Shown one piece after another: positions 8,465-16,355 of a DNA stretch of 64,000 nt. A program made the translations under genes and the position numbers. This DNA is from Cyclobacterium jeungdonense (lineage in GTDB: Bacteria > Bacteroidota > Bacteroidia > Cytophagales > Cyclobacteriaceae), in assembly GCF_010994275.1 (NCBI RefSeq), contig NZ_WMCD01000001.1, positions 1 to 64,000 of the forward strand, given 5' to 3'. The notes beneath the pieces were generated by a model, which saw nothing but the letters and a program-made list of their open reading frames with translations, ran no database searches and was not told the DNA's origin. How positions within the stretch are numbered: the first letter of the stretch is position 1; each line of letters starts with the position of its first letter.

Positions 8465-9982
8465 ATGAAAACGAAAATATATAAATCTTTGGTTTTGGCC
8501 ATGACCTGTTGTTTTGCCGGATGTACCGATCTGGAAGAAAAACCAGTAGGATTGTTGGCTCCTGAAAGTTTGTTTAATTCTGCACAAGATGTGGAAACAG
8601 CAATTTTCGGAGCCTATGGCTGGCTGGCTTCCGAAAGATTGTACGGAAGGCAGTTTGTATCCGCCCTGATGCTTCGGGGAGATATGGTAGATATTGGAGA
8701 TCGCGGCACTCCTGCTGAGCGGCAGCAAGTGAATGACTTCAATATGGATGATAATAACGGGATGGTCAGGTCTTTCTGGCCTTATTGGTATCAGGTAATA
8801 AGTGCGGCAAATGCGGGCATTTCCGGAACCGAAAGTTTGGAATTAGAAGAAGAAGTCAGGAACAGATTGGTGGCTGAGGCCAGGTTTGTCCGGGCCTTTA
8901 GTTATTACCACTTAGTGCGGGTGTTTGGGGATATTCCTTACATCGATTATTTTATCAACGATCCGGAAGCGGTTAAGGACATTTCCAAGACCAGCGCAGC
9001 GGATGTATACCAGGGGATTTTGGCAGATTTGGAATTTGCCAAACAATGGCTTCCCGATAATCAGCCTAACGACGTACGGTCAAGGCCAACCAAGGGTACA
9101 GCAGCTTCGTACCTTGCTTCCGTACACCTTACACTTGGAGATTACCCGAAGGCTTATGAAGAAGCTAAATGGGTAATTGACAACAAAGAAAGATTTGGCT
9201 ATGCATTGGAAGCAGATTATCAAAACCTGTTCCGGGCTGAAATGGCAAATAGCCTGGAAGAACACGTCTTTGCGCTGGACTTTTTGGGTCAGCAAAACGG
9301 TGGCGGTGGCGCCAATGACGATATCATGCCTCCCATGACCGGTATCCGCGGTGCGGATCAGCTTGGTTGGAGCGTTTTAGTCCCTTCGATGGCCGTATAC
9401 AATACCTGGGATGATAGGGATTACCGTAAAGAAGTTAGCTTTCAACCTGAAGCATTGATAAACGGTGTTTTGGAACCTTATACGGAATATGCCAACACGC
9501 AAAGACCTCATATAGCCAAATACAGAAGGTATCCTGGGAATAGCAATTCCGATGGAAGGTATTCTGACCACAATTATGCGGCTATGCGTTATGCGGAGGT
9601 ATTACTCATCGCTGCAGAAGCAGCTGCAGAAGTGAATAACGGTCCCACACCAGAAGCGGTTGGCTATGTCAATTCCATCCGTGAGCGGGCCAGGAATGCG
9701 GCTGGTGTACAAACTGCCTTTCCGGAAGATGTACAACAAGCTGGCCTGGATAAGGCAGGCTTTATTGACCTGGTGCTCAATGAGCGAAGGCTGGAGCTTT
9801 CCTTTGAGTACAAAAGGTGGTACGATATTAAAAGACGGCAACTGGGAACACAGGTGTTTACTGGAGGTGAAAGCCTGGAGCCACATCCTAATTTTGATCC
9901 TGCCAGAGACTATCTGATGCCATTACCCAGGATCGAGTTGGATGTAAACCCTAACCTGGGACCACAAAACCCAGGGTATTGA
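8465..9982 (+). CDS. RagB/SusD-family nutrient-binding outer-membrane lipoprotein
   Basis: A 505-residue SusD-type lipoprotein that sits as a lid on the SusC transporter and captures substrate at the cell surface. The lipobox FAGC places the lipidated cysteine at residue 20. The N-terminal SusD-like domain (PESLFNSAQDVETAIFGAYG, AEARFVRAFSYYHLVRVFGD) carries TPR-like helices. The C-terminal RagB/SusD region ends with the usual MRYAEVLLIAAEA, LNERRLELSFEYKRWYDIKR and DPARDYLMPLPRIELDVNPN patterns. It follows susC by 25 bp in the same operon and is closed by a terminator. Confidence 0.96.
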   Translation: MKTKIYKSLVLAMTCCFAGCTDLEEKPVGLLAPESLFNSAQDVETAIFGAYGWLASERLYGRQFVSALMLRGDMVDIGDRGTPAERQQVNDFNMDDNNGMVRSFWPYWYQVISAANAGISGTESLELEEEVRNRLVAEARFVRAFSYYHLVRVFGDIPYIDYFINDPEAVKDISKTSAADVYQGILADLEFAKQWLPDNQPNDVRSRPTKGTAASYLASVHLTLGDYPKAYEEAKWVIDNKERFGYALEADYQNLFRAEMANSLEEHVFALDFLGQQNGGGGANDDIMPPMTGIRGADQLGWSVLVPSMAVYNTWDDRDYRKEVSFQPEALINGVLEPYTEYANTQRPHIAKYRRYPGNSNSDGRYSDHNYAAMRYAEVLLIAAEAAAEVNNGPTPEAVGYVNSIRERARNAAGVQTAFPEDVQQAGLDKAGFIDLVLNERRLELSFEYKRWYDIKRRQLGTQVFTGGESLEPHPNFDPARDYLMPLPRIELDVNPNLGPQNPGY

Positions 9983-10006
9983 TCGTAGATTAAATATGGA
10001 TAAGCT

Positions 10007-10042
10007 AAAAGGCGGTGGGAGTTTCTCACTGCCTTTTATTTT
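10007..10042 (+). terminator. intrinsic terminator after the SusC/SusD operon
   Basis: A 12-bp stem with one G-U type position (10007-10018 with 10026-10037) and a 7-nt loop is followed by ATTTTT. It ends the sigma/anti-sigma/SusC/SusD transcription unit. Confidence 0.8.
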
Positions 10043-10114
10043 TCAAAATAGTCCCAAAGCATGCCCTTTTCACAAGCTTTTTTCACGTTTTGAATAGGGG
10101 AAGTGTTTTTTAGA

Positions 10115-11131
10115 TTAGAATGGTATTTCTTGTTTTAGAAGAGGCTCTCCATCTTCTCCTTTGATTTGGAAATTCATTATTTGTTTCTGCCAATTGATTT
10201 GTAACAGCCCATAATGAAGTTGGTGTATGACTTTTCCTATTCGGTACCGGTTTGGTTCCCCTGAATAGGCCGTGTAAGCATGAGTTAGCCCGCTGCTTGT
10301 AATCTCGTATAGCGGATCCCCATTTTCCAAAGTCATTCTGGATATTTCGGAAATGTGGCGGTCCCCACTTAACAAGACCGTGCCCTTAGGATGAGTTTTC
10401 TGGATTAGATCTAGCAATCTTTTTCTTTCTTGCGGAAAATTCGCCCATTTTTCAAATCGATGTTCCTCCGGTATGACCTGAATGCTTGATGCAATGAGGT
10501 TTATGGCTGCATCACTATTCTCTAACGCTTCTTCCAGCCATTTCCACTGGGCGTCTCCCAGAATGGTCCCTTTCTGATTAGGGACATATTGTCCGTTTTC
10601 CTTGCTTAAAGTGTCCCGGTGATACCGGGTATCTAGTAGAAAAAGCTTCACTTGCTTCCCTTCGGAAGCAAAGGTATGAACAGTATAAGCTCCTTTTTGG
10701 GCCCTTCGCGGGCTAGATGCAGGCTCTTCTAAAAAATCCAACAGTAATTGCTGGCTGGAATCCTTTTGGCTATAATATTTTCCCCCATCATTAATACCAT
10801 AATCATGATCATCCCAAATGCCCGCCACGCGGGTCGATTGTCTCAATTCCTGATAACCCGGTTGATTAAACTGAATGGAATAACCGGCGGCCATTTCCTG
10901 CATGTCATGGGTGTCGGCATATATATTATCTCCAAGCCAAGCCCAGACGTCCGGATTCTCACTAATTATCGGTTTCCATAAAGGTTGATCTAGTAATTGG
11001 CGGTTGCAGCTACCAAAAGCCAGCGTGAATGGTTTATTTTCTTCATCGGTTTTGGTGGATGCGCTGGAACAGGAACCGACGAGCAAGCTAACCAGAAGCA
11101 AAGAAAGGAACTCGGACAGGTTGAATTTCAT
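10115..11131 (-). CDS. PhoD-like alkaline phosphatase family lipoprotein
   Basis: A 338-residue lipid-anchored metallophosphatase of the PhoD-like family, acting on phosphoesters outside the inner membrane. The signal peptide ends in the lipobox LVGSC with cysteine near residue 21. Metal-binding signatures are FGSCNRQ (about 40-46), WAWLGDNIYAD, GIWDDHDYGIND and LSGDRHISEI, which together build the active site. The protein is shorter than Bacillus PhoD and matches the compact group often seen in Bacteroidota. It follows the S41 protease gene on the same strand by 192 bp of repeat-rich DNA and is convergent with susD. Its position beside a SusCD module hints at a phosphorylated nutrient, but the opposite orientation weakens that link. 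Confidence 0.9.
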   Translation of the reverse strand: MKFNLSEFLSLLLVSLLVGSCSSASTKTDEENKPFTLAFGSCNRQLLDQPLWKPIISENPDVWAWLGDNIYADTHDMQEMAAGYSIQFNQPGYQELRQSTRVAGIWDDHDYGINDGGKYYSQKDSSQQLLLDFLEEPASSPRRAQKGAYTVHTFASEGKQVKLFLLDTRYHRDTLSKENGQYVPNQKGTILGDAQWKWLEEALENSDAAINLIASSIQVIPEEHRFEKWANFPQERKRLLDLIQKTHPKGTVLLSGDRHISEISRMTLENGDPLYEITSSGLTHAYTAYSGEPNRYRIGKVIHQLHYGLLQINWQKQIMNFQIKGEDGEPLLKQEIPF

Positions 11132-11165
11132 CTGTTTATTATTTTCTTTTATTGGTCATAACCTG

Positions 11166-11211
11166 TCCCGTACCAAAGGTCGGGATAGCCTGTCCCGATA
11201 CTAAATCGGGA
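11166..11211. repeat. alternating TCCCG/CGGGA hairpin cluster
   Basis: Four complementary short blocks alternate: TCCCG (11166-11170), CGGGA (11181-11185), TCCCGAT (11193-11199) and ATCGGGA (11205-11211). Blocks 3 and 4 form a perfect 7-bp stem with a 5-nt loop. Blocks 1 and 2, or 2 and 3, can pair as alternatives. It abuts a dispersed repeat at 11212 and looks like part of a palindromic intergenic element. Confidence 0.6.
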
Positions 11212-11271
11212 GAATCTCGCATGTTTGATAATCATCCCTCTGCATGTCGCTAGCTTCATGCCCGATTTCAT
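11212..11271 (+). repeat. dispersed 60-bp intergenic repeat, copy A
   Basis: This 60-bp stretch matches the reverse complement of 32211-32270 at 47 of 60 positions without gaps. The first 30 and last 15 bases are nearly identical. Both ends carry AATCnnGCATG in opposite orientation (AATCTCGCATG at the left, CATGCCCGATT at the right), so the element has imperfect terminal inverted repeats like a REP or miniature mobile element. Both copies are intergenic. Confidence 0.75.
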
Positions 11272-11323
11272 AGAGAGAGAATTGCTGTTTTTTTATGAAG
11301 CGGGCAAAGCTGTCCAGGGAAAT

Positions 11324-12652
11324 TCAATAGACAGGAAATTCTTTAGCCAATCCTGAAAAGTTATCGATCATTTGCCATTGATCCTCTCGAACATTTTGTC
11401 GAGCGCCCACGGCTGTACTCCCGTATTGGATAAAGGTCAGGGCACTAGCTAAATTGGTCTCTCGGGTATCTCCCCAGTTAAAAGCAGGATTGTCCATAGA
11501 AGGAATGGTAACCGGGAATCCATCGTAGTAAGCTGCGTTTCCTTCTGCGTTGGCAATGGCAAAGGTGATTGGAACCAATTCTACCTCATTTTGGGAAAGT
11601 ACCTGATTAAACTGGGACAATGGGAAAGATCCCACTGGTTTGCCATAGGTTCTTTGACCTACCAATACCACCTCCATATAGGGGCTAAGGCAGTTAATTA
11701 GAAGTTCACTGGCAGATGCAGAACCTCTGGAGGTGATCACCACGAGGCGCTTCAGATCCAAATTACCTGTTTTATTGAATTGGAAGGTTTCATTCAAATT
11801 ACTTTTATCCAGGTTGAGGGCATTGGTATACATGAGCTTTCCATCATCAGCCGTAGGGATCAAACCGTTCATTATCTGTTCAGCTACGTCTACTGAGCCC
11901 CCTCCATTGTACCTCAAATCCAAAATAAGCTCATCGATACCTTCTTCTTCAAAGTAGGACAAGGTTTCTTCTACTTCCTGGCTGCGGTTTGGGCTAGTAC
12001 CCGGGCTGACTTTAAAGCTATTGTAAACCCAGTAACCTACACTTTTGCCTCCAATATCCTTCACGTCCCGGTAAAGAACCGAATTGGCCTGGTATTCTGC
12101 TTTGGTGTTTTGTCGGGTAGTGGTCGTCCCATCCGGCAGTTTAAATGTGAACGTGTTGGTGACTCCCGTTGTGTTTTCTCCAAGTTCAAAATTATACCCG
12201 TTACCAAGTCGATAGTCTTCGATGGGTCGGCCATTGATCTTCGTTAGTTCCCAGCCTCTTTCCCAACCATCTTTTCCCGCTGGAGATTCTGTGTAAACAA
12301 ACGATACATACAATTTTCCATCATCCCCCAACCCAAACCCAAATCCATGACCTGCATTTTGACCGGTAAAGGCCTTATCAAAAGCTTCACGGGTGGTAAG
12401 ATAAGACCATCGATCCAGTTGCAAGTACATTAAATCATATAAAAGATCATCGTTACTGCGGTATTCCGCAGGGTCTATTGAAACCGGCAATTCATCATTC
12501 CAGTAATACCATTCTTTCATGCTTTCAAAAATGGCCTCTTTTACTAAGTTTTGGCTGGACGGTGTTTCTCCTAAATCCTCGTTACACGAGGAAAGGATAA
12601 CTGAAAATACCAGTAAGAGACCAAGAAAACCTCTGTTCAATTTTAAAATCAT
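11324..12652 (-). CDS. S41-family C-terminal processing peptidase-like lipoprotein
   Basis: A 442-residue exported serine protease of family S41 (tail-specific/CtpA-like). The lipobox VILSSC gives a lipidated Cys23. An N-terminal helical region (MKEWYYWNDELPVSIDPAEY) is typical of the Bacteroidota S41 lipoproteins. A PDZ-like region follows at about 115-170 (GWELTKINGRPIEDY). The protease core has LILDLRYNGGGSVDVAEQI, the nucleophile segment ITSRGSASASELLINCL, and the general-base lysine in RTYGKPVG. It is divergent from the TetR gene and lies upstream of the PhoD-like gene on the same strand. The physiological substrate is not predictable from the sequence. Confidence 0.92.
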   Translation of the reverse strand: MILKLNRGFLGLLLVFSVILSSCNEDLGETPSSQNLVKEAIFESMKEWYYWNDELPVSIDPAEYRSNDDLLYDLMYLQLDRWSYLTTREAFDKAFTGQNAGHGFGFGLGDDGKLYVSFVYTESPAGKDGWERGWELTKINGRPIEDYRLGNGYNFELGENTTGVTNTFTFKLPDGTTTTRQNTKAEYQANSVLYRDVKDIGGKSVGYWVYNSFKVSPGTSPNRSQEVEETLSYFEEEGIDELILDLRYNGGGSVDVAEQIMNGLIPTADDGKLMYTNALNLDKSNLNETFQFNKTGNLDLKRLVVITSRGSASASELLINCLSPYMEVVLVGQRTYGKPVGSFPLSQFNQVLSQNEVELVPITFAIANAEGNAAYYDGFPVTIPSMDNPAFNWGDTRETNLASALTFIQYGSTAVGARQNVREDQWQMIDNFSGLAKEFPVY

Positions 12653-12845
12653 AACCTAACTATCCTTTTCTACCAAAGATTAACGAAAAAAAAACCAAAT
12701 AGGATGTACAAGTGATTAACAAATCCATACGAAGAAAAAATTCCCTGGGATTTTCAAAACGAGTTTATAAAATTATTTCCCTCTTTTTACAAACCACTTC
12801 CTGCCTACGGTTGTTGTTTGTTTGGAATTCATTAAAGAGTTAGCC

Positions 12846-13502
12846 ATGACAGAAAAATCAAAAGAACAAAAGACTGATAGAAACAAAATAATCGATGCCT
12901 ATATTAACCATGTGTTGGAAACTGGTAAAGAACCGGCCTCAGTTTTTAAATTTACCAAAGAGTTGAAAATGCAGGAGGCTGCCTTCTACGATCATTTTAA
13001 CAACTTTGAGGCAATAAAAAAAGCAGTATGGGAGCGGGTTTTTGAGGCTACTATCGCTAATCTTGAAAGCCAGGAGGTCTACAAATCCTACAGTACACGC
13101 GAAAAACTATTGGGATTTTATTTTACATGGATCGAAAAGTTGAAAACCCGACGCTCCTACCTGCTGGCGGTTTACGGACAGACCGCCTTCAAAGACCGAA
13201 ATTTTCCGGTAGAGTTAAAAGGATTTAAAGGTAGGTTTAAAGACTTTGTCAACGAACTTATCATGGAGGGTAAAGAGACGGAAGAAATTGCTAATCGCCC
13301 TTATGTGGCAGATCGCTATGACGATGCGCTTTGGCTGCAGGTGCTTTTTATTTTTCGGTTTTGGCTCAAAGATGATTCTCCAGCCTTTGAAAAGACCGAT
13401 GCAGCCATCGAAAAATCAGTGAATCTGGCATTTGATCTCATGGGAAAGTCCGCTGTGGATAGTTTCGTGGATTTTGCCAAATTTTTATTCCAATCCAGGT
13501 AA
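12846..13502 (+). CDS. TetR-family regulator paired with an ABC1 kinase
   Basis: A 218-residue TetR/AcrR-type regulator. The N-terminal helix-turn-helix (about 20-65) reads FKFTKELKMQEAAFYDHFNN with the recognition helix near AAFYDHF. The rest is an all-helical ligand or dimerisation domain. I start at ATG 12846; a TTG at 12822 would add 8 residues. The ATG choice is supported by an unusual match: the first codons here and those of the next gene (13506) are nearly the same DNA, both encoding MTEK(S/L)KEQ. The genes are 3 bp apart and surely co-transcribed. TetR-like proteins upstream of ABC1 kinases recur in Bacteroidota; the ligand is unknown. Confidence 0.85.
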   Translation: MTEKSKEQKTDRNKIIDAYINHVLETGKEPASVFKFTKELKMQEAAFYDHFNNFEAIKKAVWERVFEATIANLESQEVYKSYSTREKLLGFYFTWIEKLKTRRSYLLAVYGQTAFKDRNFPVELKGFKGRFKDFVNELIMEGKETEEIANRPYVADRYDDALWLQVLFIFRFWLKDDSPAFEKTDAAIEKSVNLAFDLMGKSAVDSFVDFAKFLFQSR

Positions 13503-13505
13503 TCC

Positions 13506-14825
13506 ATGACAGAAAAATTGAAAGAACAGCAGAATATTCCCGTTTCCAAAGTGCAACGAGCGGCGAAATTTATCAGCACCGGGGCCAGGGTAGGCGGAAA
13601 TTACATGAAGCACTATGCCAAAAAGGTAGTAAACCCTTCCATGAATAAGGATGATCTTCACCGGGATAACGCCACTGATATATACGATTCCCTGAGTGAA
13701 CTTAAAGGTAGTGCGCTGAAGGTGGCGCAAATGATGGCCATGGATAAAAATATGTTGCCCAGGGCCTACCAAGATAAATTTACGATGGCTCAGTACAGTG
13801 CACCACCCTTATCTTATCCCTTGGTGGTGAAAACCTTCGCCCAATATTTCAAGACAGGACCAGAAACGCTATTTGATACCTTCACTCCTTCTGCAGTCAA
13901 TGCTGCATCCATTGGTCAGGTTCATCGGGCTTCCAAAGATGGAAAACTATTTGCTGTCAAAATACAGTATCCCGGGGTGGCGTCAAGCGTACGATCGGAC
14001 CTGAAGCTAGTCAAGCCATTTGCCTTGCGCCTGCTCAACATGAACGAGCGGGAGCTGGACCATTATATGGAAGAAGTGGAGGAAAAACTTCTGGAAGAAA
14101 CCGATTACGAGTTGGAAGTGAGAAGGAGCAAAGAGATTTCCTCAGCTTGTTCCCATATTGAAAATCTGAAATTCCCTAATTATTACGAGGAACTGAGCAG
14201 TCCCCGGATTATCACCATGGATTGGATGGAAGGGCTGCACTTGAAGGAGTGGTTAGCGACATCCCCTGACCAGGATGCAAAGAACAAAGTGGGGCAAGCC
14301 TTATGGAATTTTTACCACCATCAGGTTCACGAATTGAAGCAGGTACATGCCGATCCCCACCCGGGCAATTTCATTATTCAGGAAGAAAATAAACTGGCGG
14401 TTATTGATTTTGGTTGTGTGAAAGTGATACCAGAGGAATTCTATCAGGGTTATTTTTCATTGATCAAAAAGGATCTGCTTATCCGTGAAGAGGAATTAAA
14501 TCAAATTTTTTACAATTTGGAATTTATCAGTAATAAAGATACCGAAGAAGAGAAGAGTTATTTTAAATCTATCTTCAAGGAAATGATCTCCCTTTTAGGA
14601 AAGCCATTTCACGTAGATAGCTTTGATTTTGCAGACGACAGTTATTTCCAGCAGATATTTGCCTTGGGAGACAAGATCTCAAACGATAAAATGTTTAGAA
14701 AATCCAAACAGGCAAGGGGTTCAAGGCATGGGCTGTATATTAACAGAACCTATTTCGGATTGTACAATTTGTTGAATCAGCTTCAGGCATCCATTGACAC
14801 AACCAAGCCGGACTGGTTAAAATAG
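13506..14825 (+). CDS. ABC1/AarF/UbiB-family atypical kinase
   Basis: A 439-residue member of the ABC1 (AarF/UbiB/ADCK) atypical protein-kinase-like family, often tied to isoprenoid-lipid or quinone metabolism. Conserved elements are the KxGQ-type motif, here KVAQ at 72-75, and the alanine-rich loop NAASIGQVHRA. They continue with the lysine motif FAVKIQYPG, the catalytic-loop equivalent HADPHPGNF and the metal-binding VIDFGCVK. The glycine-to-alanine change in KxGQ is notable, because that motif limits substrate access in characterised members. No C-terminal membrane segments of the UbiB type are evident. It is translationally close to the TetR gene (3 bp). Classification is firm; the substrate is unknown. 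Confidence 0.9.
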   Translation: MTEKLKEQQNIPVSKVQRAAKFISTGARVGGNYMKHYAKKVVNPSMNKDDLHRDNATDIYDSLSELKGSALKVAQMMAMDKNMLPRAYQDKFTMAQYSAPPLSYPLVVKTFAQYFKTGPETLFDTFTPSAVNAASIGQVHRASKDGKLFAVKIQYPGVASSVRSDLKLVKPFALRLLNMNERELDHYMEEVEEKLLEETDYELEVRRSKEISSACSHIENLKFPNYYEELSSPRIITMDWMEGLHLKEWLATSPDQDAKNKVGQALWNFYHHQVHELKQVHADPHPGNFIIQEENKLAVIDFGCVKVIPEEFYQGYFSLIKKDLLIREEELNQIFYNLEFISNKDTEEEKSYFKSIFKEMISLLGKPFHVDSFDFADDSYFQQIFALGDKISNDKMFRKSKQARGSRHGLYINRTYFGLYNLLNQLQASIDTTKPDWLK

Positions 14826-14848
14826 AGACAGGGTGGTGAGCCGTAATT

Positions 14849-15913
14849 TCACAGAGTTTGAATAAATTTATGAGCCAATTTATAGGGGAGCATGGGGTCG
14901 TCTGATTGACTAACAGTCCCGGTCAAAATCAGGTGCAATTTTGGTACGTAAAATGCAAATGCACCAGAAATGCCTGTATGTCCGATAATTTCTGGAAGCT
15001 TTCCTCCCGTAAATCCGTACCTGGTTTTTTCGTAACGAACGATTCCCAGGCCGTACGAGAGGGAGGGCCCCATTGGAATCCATTTTTGGATGGCTTCCAG
15101 TTCGGATAGTGGAAATAGCTGTCCGTGGAATAGTGCTTTCAGAAATCTCATGCTATCTCTGGCGGTGCTGACAATTCCTCCCGCAGGACCGAAAGAGGTC
15201 ATGGCGCGCGGAAGGTGTAGTTTCCTGCCAGCATGGTAAAAGGGAGCCGGAGTACGGTCATAGAGATCTGTATAAACATAGGTTTCGCTTAAGCCAAGGG
15301 GTTGGTTTTGGAATTCCTCCAGGGCCAGTCCCAGACTTTTGCCGGTTACCCTTTCTATTACCTTTCCCAAAAGTTGATAATTGGTATCAGCATAATGAGC
15401 TTTTTTGGATTCACCAGGTCTGAAAAGCGGCTTTAATTTCCTGACGGCTTTAATTAGCTCTTTGAATGTCCAGGATTGGTCATTTCCTGCAAGAAGTTCT
15501 TCTCTTAGATTTTTTCCACCCTGGAATGGGTATTCCATGTAATCGGGCAAGCCTGAAAGATGAGAAAGCAGGTGTTTCAGGGTGATTTCAGGGGTGTGAT
15601 CTTGTTCGCCGAAGGTGGACAATTCCGAATATTCTTTTTCGGGTAGAATATGGACCATGGCATCGTCCAATTCAACCTTACCCCTCACTTTTAATTTTAC
15701 CAGCAAAGCCATTAAGTGAAGTTTGGCCACGCTGCTGATGAAGTAGGGTTGTTCCGGCGAGAGTACTCCCGAGGCTCCAGCCCAGACCAGAGGCTCCTGT
15801 TTTTCCTGATGCAGGGAGAGGATGACACCAGGTAATTTTTCTCGTTTGCAGAACCGATCCAACTGGTTTTGCCATTGTGTAAAAATAGGAGGATTATGAT
15901 CACTGAAAGGCAT
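14849..15913 (-). CDS. class C beta-lactamase-like serine hydrolase
   Basis: A 354-residue penicillin-binding-protein/class C beta-lactamase fold hydrolase (PF00144 type). The active-site SxxK is SVAK in YFISSVAKLHLMALL (near residue 62). The second motif is YADTNYQLLG (near 171). The third motif is the HTG of GHTGISGAF near the C terminus. There is no clear signal peptide, so it may be cytoplasmic, or the true start may differ. The family includes esterases, D-amino-acid peptidases and lactamases, so the substrate cannot be assigned. It is convergent with the ABC1 kinase gene, with a 23-bp gap. Confidence 0.85.
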   Translation of the reverse strand: MPFSDHNPPIFTQWQNQLDRFCKREKLPGVILSLHQEKQEPLVWAGASGVLSPEQPYFISSVAKLHLMALLVKLKVRGKVELDDAMVHILPEKEYSELSTFGEQDHTPEITLKHLLSHLSGLPDYMEYPFQGGKNLREELLAGNDQSWTFKELIKAVRKLKPLFRPGESKKAHYADTNYQLLGKVIERVTGKSLGLALEEFQNQPLGLSETYVYTDLYDRTPAPFYHAGRKLHLPRAMTSFGPAGGIVSTARDSMRFLKALFHGQLFPLSELEAIQKWIPMGPSLSYGLGIVRYEKTRYGFTGGKLPEIIGHTGISGAFAFYVPKLHLILTGTVSQSDDPMLPYKLAHKFIQTL

Positions 15914-16083
15914 GTCCGAAACCTAGCGTTACTTACGAAAGTATTTTATAGTTTAATGGCTTAATTTAACTACAAATTGGCACAAAAAGCCAGTTACTTT
16001 CATTAGATTGCAGAAAAATTTGTTTACAGCCTGTTCCAGGTCGTTCCGAAGCTGAGTTCAAGTTTTACCAACCCTTGTCAATC

Positions 16084-16236
16084 ATGGTTTACGTTACTAT
16101 AATTTATGCTATCTTTTACATACTGTTAATTATACTTTTTGTTTTGGTGTTTAGATGGGCAAAAAGACATAACGACCTCAAGAAAGAGCAAAACCAGATA
16201 CTACGACAAATCTTGGATAAATTAAACGATCAATAA
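16084..16236 (+). CDS. small single-pass membrane protein, 50 residues
   Basis: A short open frame from ATG 16084 to TAA 16234-16236 within the otherwise empty 15914-16355 interval. The first 23 residues form one hydrophobic helix (VTIIYAIFYILLIILFVLVF). A basic junction RWAKRH follows, then a hydrophilic heptad-like tail (DLKKEQNQILRQILDKLNDQ) that could be a short coiled coil. The architecture (N-out helix, positive-inside boundary, cytoplasmic coiled coil) is typical of real small membrane proteins rather than chance. No family is recognised. Other than this gene, the interval shows only AT-rich spacer. Confidence 0.6.
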   Translation: MVYVTIIYAIFYILLIILFVLVFRWAKRHNDLKKEQNQILRQILDKLNDQ

Positions 16237-16355
16237 ATTCAAAATACCTGGTGATTCATTGAATTGTTCAAAAAATTACCTTAATTTGAATTCCACCCAC
16301 CACCCAAAAGAAGCCCAGCGATTGTATTTTTAAATTTTAAATAACTAATTGGTTT

